The notes: generated by a model not told the origin, from the letters alone. Positions 1 to 7,413 are shown, counted from the stretch's first letter. The stretch: DNA of 27,525 nt from Oscillospiraceae bacterium (GCA_017523995.1 JAFWUX010000077.1:1-27525), one strand, 5' to 3'. A program made the numbers and translations.

Positions 1-296
1 AAGATATCTGCTTGTCTTTTTGCCATGATACTGCGTTAGAAATCCTTGCCTTGCGTCAGCAAGGCTGCGGCTTTCTGCCTTGTCTCATGACAAAAATCCT
101 GCGCATCTATTCTTCAAGATTTAATTGGTACATCAATATTTGCAACCCGACTGTGTTTCACGGAGTGGCTGATGCAGGGCGTTAACAAATAAAAAATCGG
201 AGGCTCCATACCCGCGAGCGCTTGATTTGCCAATGATATCCTGAAAAACAGGCAGATCGCTTCAGGAGATCATTCGTACATCAATACAATGGCGGA
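1..296. other. Non-coding left edge with a nested inverted repeat
   Basis: I see no gene here. TTTTTGCCATGA at 17-28 and TCATGACAAAAA at 85-96 are complementary over 12 pairs, one of them G-U. They enclose a smaller hairpin, CCTTGC at 44-49 with GCAAGG at 59-64. TCCTGAA and TTCAGGA (about 239-245 and 261-267) could form a weak stem downstream of the leftward FMN-protein gene, but no T-run follows it. The nested hairpins resemble the multi-hairpin spacers at 21-27 kb in style only. Confidence 0.4.
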
Positions 297-1673
297 TTAC
301 AGTCTTGCGGAATCAAGGGCGGCGCGAACGGCTGCCATGATGGCGTTTGAGCTGCAGGTCGCGCCGGAACAGGCATCCACTTCGGTGGACTGCGTATTGA
401 GGATTGCGGGGAACACGATGTTCTTCGCATCAATGAAATAGAGTTCGTCGCTTTCCGCCGTTGAGCCTGTGATATCCGTGATGCGGTCATCCTGAATGGT
501 CACCTGCACCGTGATATCGCCGTCATAGCCAAAGGCTGTTCCGGTGAATGTGCCGTCCTGATAGATGCGCTGCGGTGCAGCTTCTTCGGGCGCGGCGGGT
601 GCTTCGGGCGTATTCGGGGTTTCAGGTGTATCGGGTGTTTCCGCGGGCTGTTCGGATTTTTCCGCACGCTCCGCAGAAGACTCCTCCGCAGAGGATTCCT
701 CCGCCGCCTGAGATTCATCCGTCACGGCAGTGGTTGTGGTTTCATCCGATTCTGAATCCTCGCCGGATACCGTTGTTTTCTCTGTCGCTTTCTTCGCTGA
801 TTCAGCTGCATCGGTCTGTGTGGATTCCGTCTCCGCCGCATCCGTGGTCTCCGCTGAGGATGCATCCTGCTGCGACTCCTCGCTGACCTCCGCCGCCATT
901 GTCTGACGGGTTTCGGGTGCTTTGGCGGTATGCGCCGCGAATCCGAGACCGGTAAAGATCACGGCAAATGCCGCGACTGCCGTCAGATTGAGCGCGAAGT
1001 GCTTTTCCGGCTTCTTCGCCGTCAGATACCACTTGCGCAGTCTGCAGACGGCATAACCGATGAACACTGCGCCGTAAACCAGCAGCGAAAAGAATGCGCC
1101 GTCTCTGCCCGCCTTTGCCTTCCGGAAGTTCAGCAGCAGGACATGCGCCGGAATGAGCGCGTAAAACAGATACGCGAACCGCTGAATCGCCTTCCACTTT
1201 GTCGCCTTCATCTTTCTGCGGATCTTCTGCACGGAAAGCACCGTCAGCGGCAGCATGATGACCATGAGCAGAATGCAGACGGTCAGGTTCGCGGCATCCG
1301 CATGCTTCAGCCAGCGCGGAAAGAACGAAATGCCGTAGCCGACGGCGTGTCCGAGTGTCAGGATTGCAGAAAAGATTGAAAGCCGGCCGCGCTGCGGCAT
1401 GAGCTTTTTCATCAGCGGTGAGGAATTCGGCAGTGCGCCGGTCCACATGACAACCGCCCAGCAGGCGGCAGCGAGCGTACCCTTGGTAAGCTGTGCAAAG
1501 ACATAGTCATTCAGCCACGCAGGAATTCCCGCCGGATGCAGATTGACAAGGCACACCGCCCCGATGCTCAGAACTGCCGCTGCAATGTAAAACGGTGCCG
1601 GATGCTTCCGCAGCGCGCCGCCGCAAAGAAGCGCAAAGCAGACGGCAATTCCGAGTGAAATCAGGAACAGCAT
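297..1673 (-). CDS. Membrane FMN-binding protein, candidate ferric reductase
   Basis: 458 aa. Residues 1-245 carry about six hydrophobic segments, with His109 (in LGHAVGYG) and His177 (in PAHVLLL) placed like the haem ligands of ferric-reductase-like membrane domains. Residues 260-365 are an acidic Ser/Thr/Glu/Pro linker, suited to spanning a cell wall. Residues 370-458 are an FMN-binding domain with the flavinylation motif SGATCS at 436-441; in this family ApbE-type transferases attach FMN through a phosphoester to the last Ser/Thr, here Ser441. The GGAG ribosome site lies 8 nt before the ATG, inside the end of the upstream gene, and the two genes are 3 bp apart, so they are cotranscribed. 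Shared control with feo suggests it reduces Fe(III) outside the cell to supply FeoB. The domain calls come from motifs; the ferric substrate is inferred. No ApbE gene is in the window. Confidence 0.82.
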   Translation of the reverse strand: MLFLISLGIAVCFALLCGGALRKHPAPFYIAAAVLSIGAVCLVNLHPAGIPAWLNDYVFAQLTKGTLAAACWAVVMWTGALPNSSPLMKKLMPQRGRLSIFSAILTLGHAVGYGISFFPRWLKHADAANLTVCILLMVIMLPLTVLSVQKIRRKMKATKWKAIQRFAYLFYALIPAHVLLLNFRKAKAGRDGAFFSLLVYGAVFIGYAVCRLRKWYLTAKKPEKHFALNLTAVAAFAVIFTGLGFAAHTAKAPETRQTMAAEVSEESQQDASSAETTDAAETESTQTDAAESAKKATEKTTVSGEDSESDETTTTAVTDESQAAEESSAEESSAERAEKSEQPAETPDTPETPNTPEAPAAPEEAAPQRIYQDGTFTGTAFGYDGDITVQVTIQDDRITDITGSTAESDELYFIDAKNIVFPAILNTQSTEVDACSGATCSSNAIMAAVRAALDSARL

Positions 1674-1676
1674 AAA

Positions 1677-3191
1677 TTATTCTCCGCGCTTCTTGCGTCC
1701 GAGCACGGCTGCAGCAGACGCGGCTGCGAGCAGTGCGGCAGCAGCGCCGACGCCTGCATCACCGGTCTTCGGCGAGGAGGTCGAGCTGCTCGAGGAGGAA
1801 GAAGAGGAGGACTTTGCGGTTGTGGTGACAGCCGCAGCAGCCTTTGTTGTGGTGGCAGCAGCCTGTGCAGTTGTCGCGGCGGCAGCAGTTGTTGCAGCAG
1901 CAGCGGTTGTCTCGGCAGCCTGTGCGCTGATTGTGATATCGAGCGTCTTGGTGTAGCCGGTTGCGGCAACAGCGATCTGATAATTGCCGTTTTCGCCGTC
2001 TGCAAAGACCTTGCCGTTTCTGCTCTCCGCAGCAAAGTCGATTGCGCCGTCCTCGGTGATGACCTTGACTGCGCCTCTGCCGGATGCGTTCAGCTTGGTC
2101 TCGCCGACCGTGACGGATGCAAGATTCTTCATGAAGTTTGCAGCCTCGGCATCGGTTGCATCGTCAGCCTTGACGATCTTGCCGTCTGCATATTTGACAG
2201 GCAGCTTGTCGGTTGTCAGTGTATAGGTCGCGTTCAGGTCTGCATACTTGCCCTTGCCGTCAGAAAGCTTGACGGAGTAGCTGCCCGGCATTGCGTCGGT
2301 GTAGCTGATCTCACCGTTTGCGACGGTAAAGCCCTCACCTGCGGTATACTGCTTATCGTAATCCGCCGGAATGCCCTCCTCGGTGATCGCGGTCTTGTCG
2401 GTGCCGGCAGCGCTGTCCGCCGCCTTGACGGAGCCTGCGAACTTCACGGGGATATAGGTGTTTGTATCAACGGTGACATAGCCCGCCTTCGTGATCAGCA
2501 CGATCTGATTGACGGTGCTGCCCATCAGTCCGGTATATGCAGCGTAATCGAGCTTGTTGCCGTGCGGCTCCTCGGTCTTGATGCCGGAGGACCATGCGAT
2601 CTCACCGCGCCAGATGTTCTGCTCGTGGCGCATTGCGTAGCCCTTGCCGTCGGTGGTCTTGAGGATTGCGCCGCGGTACTTGGTGTCAAAGCCTTCCGGC
2701 TGATCTGCGAGGTCGATCAGGTAGTCGCCCCACGGGGTCTCGGTCGAAAGCTTTACGGCTGCGCTGACCTTCTCCGGTGATGCATCCTGCACAGCGGAGA
2801 ACTTTGCCTTGCCGTCTGCGACGGTAACCGTCTTATATGCTTCCGGAGCGGCATCGAGCTTTGTGAAGCCGTAGTTATTGGTACCGAGCGCATCGAGATC
2901 CGCCTGCGAGATTGCAACCGGATAGGTCACGCCGAGGATTGTGTCATCGCCGTTGTTGTAGGAGCCTTCAAACAGCTCGCCCTCGCCGTTCTTGAGTGCC
3001 TTCGCCTTGGTCGCGGAGGTGACGGCATCAACCTCGCCTGCACTCTCGCCGAGCTCAGCGGCATAGAAATCGGTGTAGGGGATGTTCATGGTGCCGTAGA
3101 CCATGCTATCCTCTGCTGCGGCAGAAAGCGGCATCGCAGAGAGTGTGACCGCGGCTGCAGCGGCTGCTGTCAGAAACTGGATTCTTTTCAT
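1677..3191 (-). CDS. Tp47-like surface protein with LPXTG-type anchor
   Basis: 504 aa. The start is the second in-frame ATG (MKRIQFLTA), because AAAGGAG lies just before it; an upstream ATG at 3212 would put that ribosome site inside the gene. There is a signal peptide (residues 1 to about 26). The mature N-terminus, with YTDFYAAELGE followed by DAVTSAT, resembles the Treponema pallidum Tp47 lipoprotein. The middle (WRGEIAWSSGI, HGNKLDYAAYTGLMGSTV) is typical of the Firmicute Tp47-domain proteins. The C-terminus has Ala/Thr repeats, a poly-Ser run, SPKTGD (a sorting-signal variant), a hydrophobic stretch and a KKRGE tail, so sortase anchoring is likely. It is the first gene of the iron-box operon with the FMN protein. 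Tp47 of Treponema has been described as a carboxypeptidase/beta-lactamase; here a redox or metal-related surface role fits better, but that is inference. Confidence 0.8.
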   Translation of the reverse strand: MKRIQFLTAAAAAAVTLSAMPLSAAAEDSMVYGTMNIPYTDFYAAELGESAGEVDAVTSATKAKALKNGEGELFEGSYNNGDDTILGVTYPVAISQADLDALGTNNYGFTKLDAAPEAYKTVTVADGKAKFSAVQDASPEKVSAAVKLSTETPWGDYLIDLADQPEGFDTKYRGAILKTTDGKGYAMRHEQNIWRGEIAWSSGIKTEEPHGNKLDYAAYTGLMGSTVNQIVLITKAGYVTVDTNTYIPVKFAGSVKAADSAAGTDKTAITEEGIPADYDKQYTAGEGFTVANGEISYTDAMPGSYSVKLSDGKGKYADLNATYTLTTDKLPVKYADGKIVKADDATDAEAANFMKNLASVTVGETKLNASGRGAVKVITEDGAIDFAAESRNGKVFADGENGNYQIAVAATGYTKTLDITISAQAAETTAAAATTAAAATTAQAAATTTKAAAAVTTTAKSSSSSSSSSSTSSPKTGDAGVGAAAALLAAASAAAVLGRKKRGE

Positions 3192-3268
3192 AAAACTTCT
3201 CCTTTGGTTCATTCGGTTTGCGCCGCTAGGCAGCGCAGTTTGCGGATGCGATCAGGTGTTTTGAATAA

Positions 3269-3284
3269 GTTAGTCAGACCTAAC
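3269..3284. promoter_or_regulatory. Iron-box-like operator a (GTTAG-N6-CTAAC)
   Basis: Perfect 5-bp arms, GTTAG and CTAAC, around 6 bp. It lies in the leader of the leftward Tp47 operon, about 60-75 nt after the predicted start of transcription. Confidence 0.65.
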
Positions 3285-3323
3285 CGCCAGCCAAAAGAAA
3301 ACCGGACTGTCTATCCGGATTCA

Positions 3324-3339
3324 ATTAGCCGTAACTAAC
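3324..3339. promoter_or_regulatory. Iron-box-like operator b (ATTAG-N6-CTAAC)
   Basis: TTAG and CTAA arms with a 6-bp spacer. It lies immediately downstream of the leftward -10 box, about +4 to +19, where a bound repressor would block initiation. Confidence 0.72.
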
Positions 3340-3348
3340 CCGTTGCAT

Positions 3349-3377
3349 ATTATACCATTTTAATCGGCATTTGTCAA
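3349..3377 (-). promoter_or_regulatory. Consensus sigma-70 promoter of the Tp47/FMN operon
   Basis: On the minus strand, TTGACA (3377-3372), 17 bp, then TATAAT (3354-3349). Both hexamers are perfect, so the promoter should be strong unless repressed. Transcription should begin near 3342. Confidence 0.85.
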
Positions 3378-3426
3378 GCGAAAAAATCAAAAAGGAAAAC
3401 CTTATGCAAACCGCACAAGGATTTGT

Positions 3427-3442
3427 GTTAGCAGATGCTAAT
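3427..3442. promoter_or_regulatory. Iron-box-like operator c (GTTAG-N6-CTAAT)
   Basis: GTTAGC-agat-GCTAAT. It lies between the two divergent promoters, upstream of both, so it could help a regulator act on both directions. Confidence 0.62.
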
Positions 3443-3486
3443 TCCGGTTCGTTTCGCCGAATTTCCCCGTGTGCTGCATTTTCGTC

Positions 3487-3515
3487 TTGACAAATTCTAA
3501 GTAAAGTGCTAGAAT
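3487..3515 (+). promoter_or_regulatory. Sigma-70 promoter of the feo operon
   Basis: TTGACA (3487-3492), 17 bp, TAGAAT (3510-3515). Predicted start of transcription is near 3522. It diverges from the Tp47-operon promoter, about 110 bp away. Confidence 0.82.
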
Positions 3516-3523
3516 TAGAAAGG

Positions 3524-3539
3524 GTTAGAAAACTCTAAC
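3524..3539. promoter_or_regulatory. Iron-box-like operator d (GTTAG-N6-CTAAC)
   Basis: Perfect 5-bp arms around aaaact. It covers about +3 to +18 of the feo promoter, the mirror image of operator b on the divergent promoter. Confidence 0.74.
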
Positions 3540-3557
3540 CTGATTTTTAGGCATGCA

Positions 3558-3573
3558 ATTAGCAAAAGCTAAC
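3558..3573. promoter_or_regulatory. Iron-box-like operator e (ATTAG-N6-CTAAC)
   Basis: ATTAGC-aaaa-GCTAAC in the feoA leader, 34 bp centre to centre from operator d. That is close to three helical turns, so both sites could face the same side of the DNA. Confidence 0.7.
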
Positions 3574-3596
3574 GGCGATGGAAAGGAAGATCGGAA

Positions 3597-3809
3597 ATGT
3601 TACCACTCAGCCTTGCAGATGCAAATGTCGAGCATACAATCCGCAAGATCGGCGGAAATCCGGAGCTCAAGCTCCATCTCGAAAACCTCGGCTTCACGGT
3701 CGGCGGCACTGTCACGCTGATCAACACGCTCGGCGAAAATGTGATTGTCAAGGTCAAGGAATCCCGCATTGCAATCGGCGCGGATATGGCGCGCAAGATT
3801 ATGGTATAA
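3597..3809 (+). CDS. feoA: FeoA family protein, first copy
   Basis: 70 aa, the size of a stand-alone FeoA. It has the SH3-like pattern of the family: a hydrophobic first strand, the ENLGFTVGGTVTLINTLGENVIVKVKES region, and the ending RIAIGADMARKIMV. FeoA proteins are small cytoplasmic partners of FeoB thought to modulate its GTPase or transport activity. AAAGGA precedes the ATG by 9 nt. An overlapping ATG at 3578 in another frame gives a Cys/Arg-rich product unlike any Feo protein and was discarded. It is the first gene of the operon under the repressed-looking promoter and is followed by a second, different feoA, an arrangement common in Clostridia. Confidence 0.9.
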   Translation: MLPLSLADANVEHTIRKIGGNPELKLHLENLGFTVGGTVTLINTLGENVIVKVKESRIAIGADMARKIMV

Positions 3810-3824
3810 CGGACAATTTGTCCG
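3810..3824. promoter_or_regulatory. Small perfect palindrome between the feoA genes
   Basis: CGGACAA-T-TTGTCCG begins right after the first feoA stop. As RNA its loop is too small for a stable full-length hairpin. It could be a DNA site or chance; it does not match the TTAG-N6-CTAA operator. Confidence 0.35.
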
Positions 3825-3855
3825 CTGCATATCTCATTATAACGGAGGAAGAAAA

Positions 3856-4077
3856 ATGAAAACGCTGAGAGATATCCCGATCGGCGAGACGGCAAAGGTT
3901 GTCAAGCTGCACGGTCAGGGCGCAATCAAGCGCCGCATCATGGATATGGGCATTACGCGCGGCGTTGAGATCTACGTCCGCAAGGTCGCACCGCTCGGAG
4001 ATCCGATTGAGATCAAGGTGCGCGGTTATGAGCTTTCGCTCCGCAAGGCGGATGCCGAGCTCGTAGAAGTCGAATAA
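3856..4077 (+). CDS. feoA: FeoA family protein, second copy
   Basis: 73 aa. It has the classical FeoA signatures: LRDIPIGETAKVVKL at the N-terminus, then RRIMDMGITRGVEIYV, the proline-containing loop PLGDPIEIKVRGYELSLRK, and a short acidic end. It is closer to textbook FeoA than the first copy, so the two may not be interchangeable. GGAGGA lies 7 nt before the ATG. A spacer of 46 bp separates it from the first feoA, and 90 bp holding a hairpin and an operator palindrome separate it from feoB. It probably acts at the cytoplasmic G-domain side of FeoB. Confidence 0.92.
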   Translation: MKTLRDIPIGETAKVVKLHGQGAIKRRIMDMGITRGVEIYVRKVAPLGDPIEIKVRGYELSLRKADAELVEVE

Positions 4078-4097
4078 GCCTGAAAAAAAATCAGGCT
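4077..4097 (+). other. Hairpin after the second feoA
   Basis: AGCCTGA (4077-4083) pairs with TCAGGCT (4091-4097) across an A-rich loop. No T-run follows, so it is more likely an RNA processing or stability element, or a partial terminator setting the feoA:feoB ratio, than a full stop. Confidence 0.45.
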
Positions 4098-4129
4098 GCA
4101 GAAACCCCTGAGATTATATTATTACGGCA

Positions 4130-4145
4130 GTTAGCATAAACTAAC
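4130..4145. promoter_or_regulatory. Iron-box-like operator f in the feoB leader
   Basis: GTTAG-cataaa-CTAAC, the core of a longer perfect palindrome with 10-bp arms, CGGCAGTTAG (4125-4134) and CTAACTGCCG (4141-4150). It sits 18 bp before the feoB start. An AT-rich stretch just upstream (agattatattatta) could hold a -10 box. Being inside the transcript, it can also fold as a 10-bp hairpin with a 6-nt loop next to the feoB ribosome site. Confidence 0.68.
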
Positions 4146-4167
4146 TGCCGGGAAGGAAGTATTCATT

Positions 4168-6657
4168 ATGGATCTCCGCATTGCCCTCGCAGGCAACCCG
4201 AACGCCGGTAAAACAACGCTGTTCAATGCGCTGACAGGCTCCAACCAGTTCGTCGGAAACTGGCCGGGCGTTACCGTTGAGAAAAAGGAAGGCAAGCTCA
4301 AAAAGCATGACGGCGTGATCGTCACGGACCTTCCGGGCATCTACTCGCTCTCCCCGTACACGCTGGAGGAGGTTGTCGCCCGTAACTACCTGATCGGTGA
4401 GCGGCCGGACGCAATCCTCAACATCATTGACGGTACGAATCTGGAGCGCAACCTCTATCTGACCACGCAGCTCGTCGAGCTCGGCATTCCGGTCGTCATC
4501 GCAATCAACATGATGGACATTGTCGAGAAGAACGGCGACAAGCTCGATACCAAGGAGCTCTCCCGTCAGCTCGGATGTCAGATCGTTGAGATCTCCGCGC
4601 TCAAGAGCAAGGGCATCGAGCAGGCAGCAGAGGCAGCGATCAAGGCTGCAAAGGAAACAAAGACCATCCCGCAGCACACCTTCTCCGGACCGGTCGAGCA
4701 TGCAATCGCACACATCGAAGAAGCAGCCGTCCACGATCTGCCGGAGGAACAGCAGCGCTGGTATGCAATCAAGATTTTTGAGCGCGATGACAAGGTGCTC
4801 GAAAAGCTGAACATCCCCGAAGATACGCTCAGTCACATTGAAAAGGATATCGCCGCTGCGGAAGCAGAGCTCGATGATGACGCAGAGAGCATCATCACGA
4901 ACGAGCGCTATGTCTACATCGCCTCGATCATCAAGGCATGTTATAAAAAGCACGATGCCGGCAAGCTCTCGAACTCCGATAAGATCGACAAGGTTGTCAC
5001 AAACCGGATTCTCGGTCTGCCGATCTTCGCGCTGATCATGTTCCTTGTCTACCTGATCGCGATGAAGGGACCGGGCGCATGGGCGACCGACTGGACAAAT
5101 GACAATCTGTTCGGCGACGGTTTCCACCTGTTCGGCATGGGCGCCTCTGAATATGAGGAAAAGGCAGGCGAATATGAGGATGCTGTAAACGCTGTCAGCG
5201 CCTACTATGAGCTTGACACTGAGGCTGAGGACTTCAGCGAGGAGACCGTCCTTGCAGAGATGAAGGCGGTTTCCGGCGAGGAATCCGCAGTCATCGAACT
5301 CGAGGATGAGGAAACCCTCGAGACCATCGAAAAGACCGTTTACTTTGACTCCGTTCCGGATGATGCGGACGAGGAAGAAGTTGTCGGCGTCTCCTATCAG
5401 GATGCAGTCGCATACTTTGAAAAGAACGGCTTTGAGGAGCCGGATCCCGCATCGTTCGGCACATGGGTTCCGGGCATTCCGGTTCTCGTGGAAAATCTGC
5501 TGGATAAGGCGGGCGCAGCCGACTGGCTGAAGGGTCTGATCCTTGACGGTATCGTCGCCGGTGTCGGCGCGGTTCTCGGCTTTGTGCCGCAGATGCTCGT
5601 GCTGTTCCTGCTGCTCGCATTCCTTGAGGCATGCGGCTACATGGCACGTATCGCGTTCGTTCTCGACCGTGTCTTCCGCAAGTTCGGTCTTTCCGGCAAA
5701 TCGTTCATCCCGATGCTCGTCGGCACGGGCTGCGGCGTTCCGGGCATCATGGCGAGCCGTACCATTGAAAATGAGCGCGACCGCCGCATGACCATCATCA
5801 CAACAACCTTTATCCCCTGCGGCGCAAAGGTGCCGTTCATCGCAATGATCGCAGGTGCGATCTTCGGCGGTTCCCCGTGGATTGCAGTTTCCGCATATTT
5901 CATCGGCATGGCGGCAATCATCATTTCCGGCATCATGCTGAAAAAGACCAAGCCGTTCGCAGGCGAGCCTGCACCGTTCGTCATGGAGCTGCCGGCATAC
6001 CATATGCCGACACTGAGCAATGTGCTCCGCTCGATGTGGGAGCGCGGCTGGTCCTTCATCAAGAAGGCAGGCACAATCATCCTGCTCTCGACCATCATCG
6101 TCTGGTTTGCATCCTACTTCGGCTTCACGGACGAAGGCTTCCGCATGCTTGAGGAGGATGAGCTGGATCTCTCGATTCTCGCAAAGATCGGCAGCCTGAT
6201 CGCATGGATCTTTGCACCGCTCGGCTGGGGCAACTGGCAGGCTGCTGTTGCATCCATCACCGGTCTGGTTGCAAAGGAGAACATCGTCGGCACAATGGGC
6301 ATCCTCTACGGCGGCGGCGACAGCACCGCCTGGCAGGCGCTCGGTGCTGCATTCACCGGCATCACCGGCTTCTCCTTCCTCGTGTTCAACCTGCTCTGCG
6401 CACCCTGCTTCGCTGCAATCGGTGCAATCAAGCGTGAGATGAACAACGCAAAGTGGACCTGGTTCGCAATTCTGTATCAGTGCAGCTTTGCTTATGCGAT
6501 CGCCCTGATGATCAACCAGTTCGGCGGTCTGTTCACCGGCAAGGTCAACCCGATCGGTCTGATCTTTGCTGTTGCAGTGCTCGGCGTGATGATCTACATG
6601 CTGTTCATCAAGAAGTATCAGGAAGCCGCCACACTGACCGAAAAGCTGAAGTCCTGA
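4168..6657 (+). CDS. feoB: Ferrous iron transporter FeoB
   Basis: 829 aa. The N-terminal G domain shows G1 GNPNAGKT, G3 DLPG, G4 NMMD and G5 SALK within the first 165 residues, followed by the helical domain. The membrane part has the Gate motifs with conserved cysteines (LVGTGCGVPG, and FIPCGAKVPF further on). FeoB moves Fe(II) into the cytoplasm under control of its GTPase domain. GGAAGG lies 9 nt before the ATG. Unusual is a 100-residue strongly acidic segment, about residues 328-427, between the first hydrophobic segment and TWVPGIPVLVENLL. It is rich in Glu/Asp and should lie outside the membrane; most FeoB proteins have only a short loop there. The downstream genes follow with short gaps. 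Confidence 0.96.
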   Translation: MDLRIALAGNPNAGKTTLFNALTGSNQFVGNWPGVTVEKKEGKLKKHDGVIVTDLPGIYSLSPYTLEEVVARNYLIGERPDAILNIIDGTNLERNLYLTTQLVELGIPVVIAINMMDIVEKNGDKLDTKELSRQLGCQIVEISALKSKGIEQAAEAAIKAAKETKTIPQHTFSGPVEHAIAHIEEAAVHDLPEEQQRWYAIKIFERDDKVLEKLNIPEDTLSHIEKDIAAAEAELDDDAESIITNERYVYIASIIKACYKKHDAGKLSNSDKIDKVVTNRILGLPIFALIMFLVYLIAMKGPGAWATDWTNDNLFGDGFHLFGMGASEYEEKAGEYEDAVNAVSAYYELDTEAEDFSEETVLAEMKAVSGEESAVIELEDEETLETIEKTVYFDSVPDDADEEEVVGVSYQDAVAYFEKNGFEEPDPASFGTWVPGIPVLVENLLDKAGAADWLKGLILDGIVAGVGAVLGFVPQMLVLFLLLAFLEACGYMARIAFVLDRVFRKFGLSGKSFIPMLVGTGCGVPGIMASRTIENERDRRMTIITTTFIPCGAKVPFIAMIAGAIFGGSPWIAVSAYFIGMAAIIISGIMLKKTKPFAGEPAPFVMELPAYHMPTLSNVLRSMWERGWSFIKKAGTIILLSTIIVWFASYFGFTDEGFRMLEEDELDLSILAKIGSLIAWIFAPLGWGNWQAAVASITGLVAKENIVGTMGILYGGGDSTAWQALGAAFTGITGFSFLVFNLLCAPCFAAIGAIKREMNNAKWTWFAILYQCSFAYAIALMINQFGGLFTGKVNPIGLIFAVAVLGVMIYMLFIKKYQEAATLTEKLKS

Positions 6658-6681
6658 GGACTGAAAAAGGAGCTGATTGGA

Positions 6682-6852
6682 ATGCTCACATGGATCTCTG
6701 AAAACCTCGGTACAATCGTGATTACCATTGTACTGATCGCGATCGTTGCGGCGATCATCGCCTCAATGGTCAAGGATAAAAAGCAGGGCAAATCCTCCTG
6801 CGGCAATAATTGCAGCCATTGTGCGCTCAGCGGTTCCTGTCACAAGCATTGA
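6682..6852 (+). CDS. FeoB-associated Cys-rich membrane protein
   Basis: 56 aa. An N-terminal membrane helix (residues 8-29, rich in Ile/Val/Ala) is followed by a basic KDKKQGK stretch and a cysteine cluster at 40, 44, 47 and 53 with neighbouring histidines (CGNNCSHCALSGSCHKH). This is the layout of the small FeoB-associated Cys-rich family often found right after feoB in Firmicutes. The Cys/His tail is predicted cytoplasmic and could accept Fe(II) from FeoB or bind a cluster; that role is inferred. AAAGGAG lies 9 nt before the ATG, and the gene starts 24 bp after the feoB stop. Confidence 0.88.
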   Translation: MLTWISENLGTIVITIVLIAIVAAIIASMVKDKKQGKSSCGNNCSHCALSGSCHKH

Positions 6853-6858
6853 AGCGGG

Positions 6859-6886
6859 CGGGGGATGTACGGCGGTACATCTCCCG
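6859..6886 (+). terminator. Strong intercistronic hairpin, possible attenuator
   Basis: Twelve pairs (one G-U) between 6859-6870 and 6875-6886 with loop GGCG, followed by TTCTCTTT. The stem is strong but the T-run is interrupted, so it may stop part of the feo transcripts before the regulator-like gene. Confidence 0.6.
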
Positions 6887-6907
6887 TTCTCTTTCAGGAG
6901 GAATCCC

Positions 6908-7321
6908 ATGGTACCAACCGAAAAACTGACTTCCGCCAATATCCGTTATCTCCTGACGATGAAAGCCTTTGCGGATGAGGAAAAAATGATCCGCGGCGCA
7001 TATCTCGCAGCCTGCCTGCATTACAAAAAATCGAGCGTGCATTCCATGCTGGAGACGTTTCTCTCGCTGGGGCTGATCGAAAAGGCAGCAGGCGGCATCG
7101 TCCACCTGACGGAGAAGGGCACAGACACCGCATCGCGTTACCAGACCTACTACAACAAGCTGGATTCCGTCATCCGGAGCTGTTTTCCGGATCTTGAGGA
7201 ACGGGAGAGCGCAATCCTCGCACTGCTCGCAGAGATTCCGGCGCCGGAGCTCGAAAAATTCAGCGCCGGCAAAAGTGAGGCTCTGCGCACCTGTCTTTCT
7301 CGCGAAGGACAAACCGCATAA
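6908..7321 (+). CDS. DtxR-family winged-helix protein with degenerate metal ligands
   Basis: 137 aa. The ATG chosen is the one 6 nt after AGGAGG; the frame is open further upstream but without a ribosome site. Residues 7-75 follow the MntR/DtxR winged helix: TSANIRYLLTMKAF, a recognition-helix region (HYKKSSVHSMLETFLSLGLIEK), then the wing (GGIVHLTEKGTDTASRY). The second half resembles the short MntR dimerisation domain. Aligned by eye with Bacillus MntR, the acidic pair near LEERES is kept, but the ligand His77 is replaced by Tyr, His103 by Ser, and the N-terminal Asp/Glu ligands are absent. As last gene of the feo operon it may be a regulator of the TTAG boxes that senses metal differently, or a FeoC-like helper. 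Family assignment is good; function is inferred. Confidence 0.72.
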   Translation: MVPTEKLTSANIRYLLTMKAFADEEKMIRGAYLAACLHYKKSSVHSMLETFLSLGLIEKAAGGIVHLTEKGTDTASRYQTYYNKLDSVIRSCFPDLEERESAILALLAEIPAPELEKFSAGKSEALRTCLSREGQTA

Positions 7322-7343
7322 CCCGATAACCCCCTCTCAAGTA

Positions 7344-7386
7344 CCGGGGAACGCAGCAGCGGCGGCTGCCTGCACCCCGGATTTTG
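7344..7386 (+). terminator. Terminator of the feo operon
   Basis: CCGGGG (7344-7349) pairs with CCCCGG (7375-7380), with an inner GCAG/CTGC and AGC/GCT stem closing on GGCG, followed by ATTTTG. It separates feo from the DUF2325 operon. Confidence 0.62.
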
Positions 7387-7397
7387 CAGGGGTATGA

Positions 7398-7413
7398 GTT
7401 AGCATATGCTACC
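7398..7413. promoter_or_regulatory. Iron-box-like operator g (GTTAG-N6-CTACC)
   Basis: GTTAGC-atat-GCTACC, one mismatch in the right arm. It is the only such site upstream of the DUF2325-flavodoxin-ATPase group. The leader that follows has another hairpin, CATCCTG-cagg-CAGGATG at 7448-7465. Confidence 0.58.

Noticed and set aside
4141..6003. A 620-codon open frame antisense to feoB
   Set aside because: FeoB on the plus strand is unmistakable, and the antisense product has no recognisable domain.
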